Shown here piece by piece: positions 35,942-43,232 of a stretch of 64,000 nucleotides of DNA. How positions within the stretch are numbered: position 1 is the stretch's first letter; each line of letters begins with the position of its first letter. The stretch spans positions 1 through 64,000 of the forward strand of contig JBNKQR010000011.1 in assembly GCA_050295975.1 (NCBI GenBank), given 5' to 3'. A model generated the notes under the pieces. That model did no database searches and had not been told where the DNA came from. It worked only from the letters and a program-made list of their open reading frames with translations. This DNA is from JAPHTQ01 sp050295975. Its GTDB lineage: Bacteria > Pseudomonadota > Gammaproteobacteria > Thiohalomonadales > Thiohalomonadaceae. Position numbers and translations under genes: made by a program.

Positions 35942-35976
35942 ACCTGTCACCTGCAACCTGTAACCTGTCACCTCTC
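35942..35976. repeat. Five short heptad repeats between purL and the RDD gene
   Basis: ACCTGTC-ACCTGCA-ACCTGTA-ACCTGTC-ACCTCTC, 7-bp units in tandem upstream of both divergent genes. A TATAAT (35986-35991) for the rightward gene follows. Such GTTACAGG-type heptads recur between genes in other gammaproteobacteria, from memory. Confidence 0.7.
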
Positions 35977-36020
35977 CCCTTCGGTTATAATGCCATCTCA
36001 CTTACCGACCTGACGAAACC

Positions 36021-36467
36021 ATGAACGAAGCCACCAGCGATCTCCCCCACTGCAGCCTGCCCCGCCGCCTGGCCGCGATTTTCTACGATGCGCTGCTGTT
36101 GCTGGCGATCCTCTTTGTTGCCAGCGCCCTGTGGCTAGTCCCTACTGGTGGTGAGGCAAAGGGTGGCTTCAATCCGCTACTGACCCTGTTTCTGCTTCTG
36201 ATCAGCTTCGGCTTCTTCGCCTGGTTCTGGAGCCATGGAGGCCAGACTCTGGGGATGCGCGCCTGGCGTATTCGCCTGAAAAACCGCAACCCTGGCCCGT
36301 TTTCCCTGTGGCAGCTGATGTTACGTTTCATCTTCTCCATCATCTCCTGGCTTCCTTTCGGTCTCGGCTTCCTCTGGTCGCTGTTTGACCGGGAACAACT
36401 GACCTGGCATGACCGCTACTCGATGACGGAACTGGTGGTACTGCCCAAGGGTCAGAAGCACCTATGA
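36021..36467 (+). CDS. RDD family membrane protein
   Basis: A 148-aa inner-membrane protein of the RDD family: the N-terminus LPRRLAAIFYDALLLLAILF (R and D of the name near residue 13-23), TM segments near 20-42 and 57-78, GGQTLGMRAWRIRL, then TM near 105-125 and a closing WHDRYSMTELV. Function of the family unknown; some are linked to Na+/H+ or drug tolerance. It shares ATGA with the next gene, so both are one operon. A TATAAT lies 30 bases upstream. Confidence 0.85.
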   Translation: MNEATSDLPHCSLPRRLAAIFYDALLLLAILFVASALWLVPTGGEAKGGFNPLLTLFLLLISFGFFAWFWSHGGQTLGMRAWRIRLKNRNPGPFSLWQLMLRFIFSIISWLPFGLGFLWSLFDREQLTWHDRYSMTELVVLPKGQKHL

Positions 36468-37951
36468 ATTCATTCCACCAGACCCTCGCCACCCCGCTGT
36501 TCCGCACTCTGGCGCTGTTTATCCTGCTGCTGACGGTGATGGCGATGCTGCCATGGCAACCTCAGGGGCCGTTCGATGCCCGTGACTACCAGCGTATCGA
36601 AGGGGTCAGCCTCAGTTATCCCTGGTGGGGGGCACTTCTGGAACCGCTCTTTGCCCCGGCGCATATGTTGATGAATGCGCCCGATATGCGCCTGGCGATT
36701 CTCTCTACACTTTTCTGGGTGATCGTTGCCGCCACCACTCTGCCGATATGGCTTGCGCTGCGCAGTACTCCCCGCCCTTCAAAACTGATGATTGCCCGCC
36801 GTAGCGGGATCACCCTGGTTGTCAGTGTGATCCTCTACCTCTCCTATGTAATCACTGCGGCGGTGGTCTATTTCCCTGGCTGGAAACTGGAAGTGGAGAA
36901 TCAGGAATGGCTAGTGGCCGATCTGCAGAGCCACACCCTCGGCTCCCACGATGGTCTGGTCACTGCCGACAAAAGCCTGAGCTGGCATGAAGCGCGAGGC
37001 TACGACCTCTTCGCCGTCACCGAACACTACGACGCCAGCGGTGCCTTCGCCGCACGTGAGCTGGCGGATAAAACTGAAAGCGCGCCTGTCGTGATCCCCG
37101 GTGTGGAGATCAACAGCGAGAACGAAGATTTCATTCTTGGCATTGGCCTGAAGAGTGGTGACATTCTCAAATACGCTGGTAAAAAAGATACCGTCTACTC
37201 GCGCCGCTTCATCGAGAACATCCACGAGCAACACAACGGTGCCACCATTGCGCTGGCCTGGGGCCTGGCTCCGAAGCGAGTGAAAACTTTGATTGCCTCA
37301 GGCATCGACGCCTTTGAGATCGCCAATACCGGCCACCCGGATGTTTCATTAAAACTGCGCAAGCGCCTGCTAAAAGCGGAAAAAGTGGATGGCGTGGTGC
37401 TACTCGCCTCCACCGACTGGCATGGCTGGAGTGGTTTTAGTCGAACCTGGACCCTGGTCCACATTCCAGATGCCGCTAAGCTGAGTAAGGCGCAGATCGC
37501 GGAGCGCACGGTTCAACTTCTGCGCGAACGCAAACAGGATGCCTTCATTCCTGTGGTTGCCGGATATATGGGACCGGTAGCGTGGGTTCGTACCCTCTTC
37601 ACCCCATTGTTTGAGACGGCGCGCTACGGCGCGGAGCTGTCGGCACCTCGGGTGATCGGCTGGTGGGCCTGGTTCTTTCTGTTGGCGGGGATTTACGCTC
37701 GATTACGTGACAGAGGGTTTTCACCGCTAGCGGTGATTACCGGCAGCACTTCACTATTGCTGTCGTTGACCCTGTTGCAGCGCTCACTGGAACTACATGG
37801 CTGGTGGCCAGGCAAATACACCACTGAATACAGTCTGGAGATCGGTGGCAACGTCTTCTGGCTAGGACTGCTCAGTCTGCTTGTGGCTACGGGCTTTTTG
37901 TTGCCGCAGGGATGGCGCTGGTATCAACAGCGAAGGGGCTCTTTGAGGTGA
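36464..37951 (+). CDS. Membrane protein with degenerate PHP domain, 495 aa
   Basis: TM segments near 14-30, 60-88 and 110-135, then a PHP-type (polymerase and histidinol phosphatase) metallohydrolase domain (about 150-345), then TM segments near 395-480. PHP motifs: DLQSHTLGSHDG (about 153), VTEHYDASGA, IPGVEIN and ASTDWHGW. The usual D-H-x-H opening is D-Q-S-H, so the first metal-binding His is Gln, and the normal HP position reads LAWG. It may thus be altered in metal binding. Starts at ATG 36464 overlapping the RDD stop. Substrate unknown. Confidence 0.75.
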   Translation: MNSFHQTLATPLFRTLALFILLLTVMAMLPWQPQGPFDARDYQRIEGVSLSYPWWGALLEPLFAPAHMLMNAPDMRLAILSTLFWVIVAATTLPIWLALRSTPRPSKLMIARRSGITLVVSVILYLSYVITAAVVYFPGWKLEVENQEWLVADLQSHTLGSHDGLVTADKSLSWHEARGYDLFAVTEHYDASGAFAARELADKTESAPVVIPGVEINSENEDFILGIGLKSGDILKYAGKKDTVYSRRFIENIHEQHNGATIALAWGLAPKRVKTLIASGIDAFEIANTGHPDVSLKLRKRLLKAEKVDGVVLLASTDWHGWSGFSRTWTLVHIPDAAKLSKAQIAERTVQLLRERKQDAFIPVVAGYMGPVAWVRTLFTPLFETARYGAELSAPRVIGWWAWFFLLAGIYARLRDRGFSPLAVITGSTSLLLSLTLLQRSLELHGWWPGKYTTEYSLEIGGNVFWLGLLSLLVATGFLLPQGWRWYQQRRGSLR

Positions 37952-38615
37952 TGTAGCTGGTGGCTATATTGCCATCCTCATGCTGTTCGATCTTCACCAC
38001 CAGATAGTCGTAATTCTTTGCCAGCCACAGGGTAGTGGTGCCCTTCTTTACCACCAGGGTATCTACAGTACCGAAGGTGGTTACCTGCGGCTCCTCACCA
38101 ACCACTTGTAATTCATACGTCTCTACCTTGCTGCGATCCGCAACCGAATAGACGAATTCCTTTTTTCCCTTACTCAACCCATTACGCATGGCAAGCTGGT
38201 AGCTCTGCTTGTCCTGCACGTCGGAATGCAACGGCAATATTTCAGTCTTGCCATCACGCAGTGAGGTGATGATTTTCTTCTGCCAGTCAAAATCGAGCTT
38301 TTCGATTACGTCTTTGTGGTTACCGGTGTAGTGGTAGGTGTAACTCAGCGGTCGCGGCTTACCTCGATCGAAAGTTAGCACGCTGCTCTCAACCACCCTG
38401 TCGCTGGTAAACCAGGAGACCAGCCCCGATGTTTTCATTTCGGTCTGCAGTAACCAGTTGCCACCCTTCTGTGGCAAATAGCTCTGATGCATCTCGCCCA
38501 CCTTGAAACCGTTATAGTGCACCACGTAGGTGGCACTGTAGGGCCTGGTAGCCATCACCGGAGTCGCAATGAGACAGAGTAGCAAGGGGAGAAAACGTCG
38601 CAATACCATGCTCAC
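37887..38615 (-). CDS. DUF3108 domain-containing exported protein
   Basis: A 242-aa protein with a signal peptide (FLPLLLCLIATPVMA) and the DUF3108 pattern: TYVVHYNGFKVGEMHQSY, YHYTGNHKDVIEKLDFDW, SYQLAMRNGL, and a C-terminal LWLAKNYDYLVVKIEQ. Periplasmic, beta-rich; role unknown, perhaps outer-membrane or lipid related. It begins with GTG overlapping the lptG stop (GTGA), or ATG 38609. The C-terminus runs opposite the PHP-domain gene with a 65-bp overlap of coding sequence, an unusual convergent arrangement. Confidence 0.85.
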   Translation of the reverse strand: MSMVLRRFLPLLLCLIATPVMATRPYSATYVVHYNGFKVGEMHQSYLPQKGGNWLLQTEMKTSGLVSWFTSDRVVESSVLTFDRGKPRPLSYTYHYTGNHKDVIEKLDFDWQKKIITSLRDGKTEILPLHSDVQDKQSYQLAMRNGLSKGKKEFVYSVADRSKVETYELQVVGEEPQVTTFGTVDTLVVKKGTTTLWLAKNYDYLVVKIEQHEDGNIATSYITSKSPFAVDTSAIPAATKSP

Positions 38616-39673
38616 ACCACACGCCGCATCAGCCAGAACCAGGCCATATAGATCAGTATCGTTGGCGCACTGGCACTAAGAAATGGCGGTACGTCGTAGA
38701 TCAAACCCATGCGTGAAAAGACTCCGTTGGCCAGATAGAAGGCGATACCAATCAATGCACCGATCATGATCCGTTGCCCCACCCCGGCACTGCGGGTAGA
38801 ACCAAAGACAAAAGGCAGTGCCAGCAGGATCATTCCGCCGGTCGCCAGCGGCATCATCAGGCGGATCCACAAAGCCACCTCATATCTCTGCGAGGCCAGC
38901 CCGTTATCCTGTAGATAGCCAACATAGTCATACAGTTCCCAGGCCGCCAGATTTTCTGGTGCAACTGCCGCCAGATTGATCACCTCCGGGGTCAAACTGC
39001 TGTTCCACTTCATCCTTTTCTGCCATATGACACTAACGCCCTGCTCGTTGAACTGGGTCTTGCGTACATTGCGCAGTAACCACACACCATTTTTGTAAAC
39101 ACCATTCTTGGCAGTGTCGATCTCACTAATACGCTGCCCCTGCAGATGATAGAGATTGACACCGTTGGCCTTGCCCTCCGGGTTGAGTCGACGGATGACA
39201 ATAAAACTCTCTCCATCTTTGGCCCACAAACCGCTGCTGGTATTCAGGCTGACACTCTTGGAGAGGGCGCGCAGACGCTGCTGAGTGGCCTCCTTCTCAA
39301 GTTTCGGGGCGATACCTTCGCCCAACACAACTACCACCACAATCATGATTAGCCCAGCCTTGCTGACTGACAGGGCGATGCGTTTAATCGAGACACCTGC
39401 GGCCCGGATCACGGTCAGTTCGCTGTTTCCAGCGAGGGCGCCAAGACCCAATATTGCGCCGAGCAACGCGACCATGGGAAAGAGTTCGTAAGCCTGCCGC
39501 GGCAGTAGCATGAGGCTGTAGAGCACGGCATTAGCGATTCCGTAATTTCCTGTGCCAACGGAACCCATTTCGTTCACCAGAGTGGTAAAGAAGTAGATAA
39601 CCACCAAAATGCAAAAAGCCACCAGAGTGTGGCCGATAACCGTGCGGCCGATGTAGCGGTCAAGTAGCTTCAT
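38612..39673 (-). CDS. lptG: LPS export ABC permease LptG
   Basis: A 353-aa inner-membrane permease of the LptB2FG ABC transporter that extracts LPS from the inner membrane. Begins MKLLDRYIGRTVIGHTLVAF; TM segments at about 15-35, 60-80, 100-120 near the N-terminus and 275-345 near the C-terminus with a large periplasmic beta-jellyroll between. The phrase LGALAGNSELTVIRAAGVS (coupling helix) is diagnostic. It overlaps the lptF stop by 4 bases (ATGA). Confidence 0.95.
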   Translation of the reverse strand: MKLLDRYIGRTVIGHTLVAFCILVVIYFFTTLVNEMGSVGTGNYGIANAVLYSLMLLPRQAYELFPMVALLGAILGLGALAGNSELTVIRAAGVSIKRIALSVSKAGLIMIVVVVVLGEGIAPKLEKEATQQRLRALSKSVSLNTSSGLWAKDGESFIVIRRLNPEGKANGVNLYHLQGQRISEIDTAKNGVYKNGVWLLRNVRKTQFNEQGVSVIWQKRMKWNSSLTPEVINLAAVAPENLAAWELYDYVGYLQDNGLASQRYEVALWIRLMMPLATGGMILLALPFVFGSTRSAGVGQRIMIGALIGIAFYLANGVFSRMGLIYDVPPFLSASAPTILIYMAWFWLMRRVV

Positions 39674-40755
39674 GCCGCATCTCCCGTTTTGGAACGGGGT
39701 GCCGGTATACGATTCTGCCGCCATAGAATGAGCACTAGCATCAGTAGCAACAGCCCGTGCACCCACCACAGACCGACAAAGGCTGGAGTTTCACCCTTTC
39801 CCAGAGATGAACGGGCGACGGTAAGGAGGTTGTTGTAGATCACGAAAATCATAATGCCGAGAAACAGGCCGCCAAAACGTCCCTGGCGTGGAGAAGTCTT
39901 GCTCAGGGGTACTGCAAGCAGACCAAGCAACAGAGCGCTGATCGGCATTGCCAGACGCCACTGCAGTTCGGCCATGTCCGCCGGAGTCGCGCTACGGATG
40001 AGTTCTGTGGTGGCGATGGCGTAGCGCGGTCGCGCCGAGGCGACCACCGCCTGTTCACGTAGCAGGATGCCGTGCTCACTGAATTTGATAATGCGGTACT
40101 CAGGTTGCCCCGGTTTACCCTCATAGCGGTAGCCGTCGAGGAGAATCAGATAGCGGGCGCCGTCCTGCTCTTTTTCATAGGCCTTTGCCGCGGTCAGTTG
40201 CATATCCTTGCCCCGCTCACGAAACTGGACAAAGAGTCCACCAAGGCGCTTGCTACCGGGTTCAGCACGCTCAGCGTAGATCACCGGGCCGTTGTCATCG
40301 AACTGGTTGAACTGGCCGGGGATGATCCCCTCCACCTCGGTGCGCGCCCCGGCTTGATCCAGTAGTTGCGAACTCTGCTCCTCCGACCAGGGGGCGAACC
40401 AGAGGGCAAGGAAGGCAACCAGTAGAGCCACTGCCACAGCCGGGATCGCCACCGCCTGCAATACCTGCATCGGCCGTACCCCACAGGCGGTGAAGACCAC
40501 CATCTCGCTATCCTTGTAGAGACGACCAAAGGCCAGCATCACCCCGATAAAGAAGGAGAGTGGCAGAATAAAGACCAGATTCCCCACCCCTTTGAGGGCA
40601 AACAGAGTAAAGAGGATCTTCGCCGGGTAATCCCCCTCCAGGGTCTCAGTAAGTAGGCGGATAAAGGTGCTGCTGAGGAACATCAGAGTGAACAGCAGGG
40701 CAACCCCAAGAAAATTGAGGCCCACTTCGCGCAACAGGTAGCGGCGCAGAATCAT
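39670..40755 (-). CDS. lptF: LPS export ABC permease LptF
   Basis: A 361-aa partner of LptG. ATG 40755 (MILRRYLLREVGLNFLGVAL) is the family start; 44 extra upstream codons are not conserved. LPLSFFIGVMLAFGRLYKDS and VVFTACGVRP are characteristic. TM helices near 12-35, 55-80, 98-120 and 265-350. Divergent from pepA, as in many gammaproteobacteria. Confidence 0.95.
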   Translation of the reverse strand: MILRRYLLREVGLNFLGVALLFTLMFLSSTFIRLLTETLEGDYPAKILFTLFALKGVGNLVFILPLSFFIGVMLAFGRLYKDSEMVVFTACGVRPMQVLQAVAIPAVAVALLVAFLALWFAPWSEEQSSQLLDQAGARTEVEGIIPGQFNQFDDNGPVIYAERAEPGSKRLGGLFVQFRERGKDMQLTAAKAYEKEQDGARYLILLDGYRYEGKPGQPEYRIIKFSEHGILLREQAVVASARPRYAIATTELIRSATPADMAELQWRLAMPISALLLGLLAVPLSKTSPRQGRFGGLFLGIMIFVIYNNLLTVARSSLGKGETPAFVGLWWVHGLLLLMLVLILWRQNRIPAPRSKTGDAA

Positions 40756-40867
40756 CGGCGGGCTTTCCCGCTGGAGAGAGTAATATTCATAGAATAAGCA
40801 GCATGCCGCCGTGACTGATATAATCGGTTGCGTTGAAAGTTTACGCGATACCTCATCAGGAGTCACA

Positions 40868-42373
40868 ATGGAATTCAGTACCAGCACCGGCCCCGTTCAG
40901 ACCACCAGCAGTGCCTGTCTCATCATCGGCATTTACGACAACAAGAAACTCACACCTACCGCCAAAGAACTCGATAGTGCCAGTGAACACTTCATAAAGA
41001 GTGTCCTCAAGAGTGGCGAAATGAGTGGCGCACTAGGTAAGACCCTGATGATACCTACTCCAGTCGGCCTGAAATGCGAACGTCTGTTGCTGGTCGGTTG
41101 TGGCAAAGAAAAGGAGCTGAGCGAACGCAGTTATCGCAGGATTGTCCAGGCTGCGGCTAAAGTACTGAGCACCACGAAAGCGAAAGACTCTCTATGCTGT
41201 CTCGCAGAACTGCCGGTACCCGAGCGCGAGCTCGACTGGAAGGTACGCCAGTTCATCGAGGCTATCGGCCACGCCAGTTACCGCTTTGAACAGCTCAAGA
41301 GCAAAACCAAAGACGACAACAAAACGACTCTTGGGAAGATCAGCTTCCCTTGCAGCAACCGTGGCGAGAGTGCGCTGATTCGTCTCGGTATCATTCAGGG
41401 ACAGGCGATTAACAACGGCATCGATCTAACCAAGGACCTCTCCAACCTGCCGGGCAATATCTGTACCCCGAGCTATCTCGCCGACCAGGGACGTACTCTC
41501 GGTCGCCAGTACAAAAACATCAAGACTACGGTACTGGATGAGGCGCAGATGGAGAAACTGGGCATGCACTCGTTACTCTCGGTCTCCCGTGGCTCACGTC
41601 AGCCCGCAAAATTGATCGTAATGGAGTACCGTGGGAGCGCAGCCCGCACCAAACAGAAGCCAATTGTGTTAGTCGGTAAGGGTCTCACCTTCGATGCCGG
41701 CGGTATTTCGCTGAAACCAGCAGCGGGCATGGACGAAATGAAATACGACATGTGCGGCGGAGCCAGCGTCTTCGGTACCCTCAAGGCGATCGCCGAGATG
41801 GAGTTGCCGCTCAACGTCATCGGTATCGTCCCCAGTTCAGAGAATCTACCCGATGGCGACGCCAACAAGCCAGGAGATGTGGTCACCTCCATGTCGGGGC
41901 AGACCATCGAGATCCTGAATACCGACGCCGAGGGCCGTCTGCTCCTCTGCGATGCCCTGACCTATGCACAGAAATATGAACCCGCCATGGTGATCGATAT
42001 CGCTACCCTAACTGGTGCCTGCATTATCGCTCTGGGGCATCACGCTTCGGGACTGCTGGGTAACGATGAAGAGTTGGTCGACAAGCTGCTGGCCGCGGGA
42101 CAGAAAAGCGGCGACCGTGCCTGGCAACTGCCGATGTGGGAAGAGTACGACGAGCAGCTCAAGAGCCCATTTGCCGACATGGCCAATATCGGTGGCCGCA
42201 GCGCGGGTACCATCACCGCCGCCTGCTTCCTCGGTCGCTACACCAAGGATTTTAAATGGGCCCACCTGGATATCGCCGGGACCGCCTGGCGCAGTAATGG
42301 CGACAAGGGCGCCACCGGCCGCCCGGTACCGCTGCTGACCCAGTTCCTTATCGATAACGCCAAAGGCAACTGA
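40868..42373 (+). CDS. pepA: Leucyl aminopeptidase PepA
   Basis: A 501-aa cytosolic M17 aminopeptidase with two bound metals; in E. coli also an Xer recombination and regulatory DNA-binding protein. Signature NTDAEGRL near residue 355; VGKGLTFDAGGISLKP carries the Lys and Asp metal ligands. ATG 40868 is preceded by AGGAGT at 7 bases; upstream GTG/ATG frame from 40811 is not conserved. The divergent promoter region with lptF is 112 bases. holC follows one base later. Confidence 0.96.
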   Translation: MEFSTSTGPVQTTSSACLIIGIYDNKKLTPTAKELDSASEHFIKSVLKSGEMSGALGKTLMIPTPVGLKCERLLLVGCGKEKELSERSYRRIVQAAAKVLSTTKAKDSLCCLAELPVPERELDWKVRQFIEAIGHASYRFEQLKSKTKDDNKTTLGKISFPCSNRGESALIRLGIIQGQAINNGIDLTKDLSNLPGNICTPSYLADQGRTLGRQYKNIKTTVLDEAQMEKLGMHSLLSVSRGSRQPAKLIVMEYRGSAARTKQKPIVLVGKGLTFDAGGISLKPAAGMDEMKYDMCGGASVFGTLKAIAEMELPLNVIGIVPSSENLPDGDANKPGDVVTSMSGQTIEILNTDAEGRLLLCDALTYAQKYEPAMVIDIATLTGACIIALGHHASGLLGNDEELVDKLLAAGQKSGDRAWQLPMWEEYDEQLKSPFADMANIGGRSAGTITAACFLGRYTKDFKWAHLDIAGTAWRSNGDKGATGRPVPLLTQFLIDNAKGN

Positions 42374-42374
42374 A

Positions 42375-42818
42375 TTGACTCGGGTCGACTTCTACATCCT
42401 TGAGGACAATGCTGCTGATGCACGGCAGCATTTTGCCTGCCGTCTGGCGGAAAAGGCGTGGCAACAAGGTAATAAGGTTTATATCCACACCGGCGATCCA
42501 ACCCTCAGTTCCCGCCTCGACGACATGCTCTGGAGCTTCAGCCAGGGTAGCTTCGTGCCGCATGGACTGGATAACGACCCCGCCGCCGACGAGGCGGATA
42601 TCCACATTGGCCACAGTGATGAGCCGCGCCACCACGATGAGGTGTTAATCAACCTCGGCAACGAGGTACCCCTCTTTTTCAGCCGCTTCAAACGGGTGGC
42701 TGAGGTAATCGACCCGGACGAAACCAGTCGAAAATACGGCCGAGATCGCTTTCGCTTCTACCGTGAGAGAGGTTATTCTCTCGAATCTCACACCATCAAA
42801 ACGGATCGTGGCGGATGA
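42375..42818 (+). CDS. holC: DNA polymerase III chi subunit HolC
   Basis: A 147-aa accessory clamp-loader subunit linking SSB to the polymerase III holoenzyme. Opening TRVDFYILEDNAADARQHFA and YIHTGDPTLSSRLDDMLWSFSQGSFVPHG are the family motifs. The start is TTG at 42375, one base after the pepA stop; no ATG exists in this stretch. Overlaps the next gene by ATGA at 42815. The pepA-holC-valS order is conserved in gammaproteobacteria. Confidence 0.92.
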   Translation: MTRVDFYILEDNAADARQHFACRLAEKAWQQGNKVYIHTGDPTLSSRLDDMLWSFSQGSFVPHGLDNDPAADEADIHIGHSDEPRHHDEVLINLGNEVPLFFSRFKRVAEVIDPDETSRKYGRDRFRFYRERGYSLESHTIKTDRGG

Positions 42819-43165
42819 GTAACGATAAACCCAAAAGCAAAAGCGAAATTCTGAACGAGCTGGATCGTCTCAAGGAGTTGCTGGAACAGGATCGTTTCGA
42901 TAGCGACGATGACAATATTCCGCTGCTCGACGAGGTGGTAGAGGTCGGTGAAGAAGATATTCCGGTACTTGATGATATCGCCACCACAATTGATAGCAAG
43001 GTTACCCAAACACCACCTCCCCCCTCCGGCGGCAAAGTCCCTACCGAACAGGAACTGAAGAAACTGGTAGACATGCTGGTGGGCCACCAGATGCGCAAGC
43101 TCCGGCCGATGATTCAAGAGGAAGTTATCCGTCTGATTCTGGAGCGCTATCCGAGTCTTAAATAG
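42815..43165 (+). CDS. Small acidic protein between holC and valS, 116 aa
   Basis: Unrecognised name; the order holC-this-valS is seen in several gammaproteobacteria, from memory. N-terminal half acidic (LLEQDRFDSDDDNIPLLDEV, with several EEDIP/DNIP repeats), centre Pro-rich (TPPPPSGG), C-terminal half helical (KLVDMLVGHQMRKLRPMIQE). The IPLLDEV and IPVLDDI phrases recur 23 residues apart and may bind a partner. ATG overlaps the holC stop. Confidence 0.75.
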   Translation: MSNDKPKSKSEILNELDRLKELLEQDRFDSDDDNIPLLDEVVEVGEEDIPVLDDIATTIDSKVTQTPPPPSGGKVPTEQELKKLVDMLVGHQMRKLRPMIQEEVIRLILERYPSLK

Positions 43166-43232
43166 AATCCACCGCAAACTGCGGTATACTTGCCCGCTCC
43201 CTGTAACCTCGACCGTATGACTGCCTGTGATC

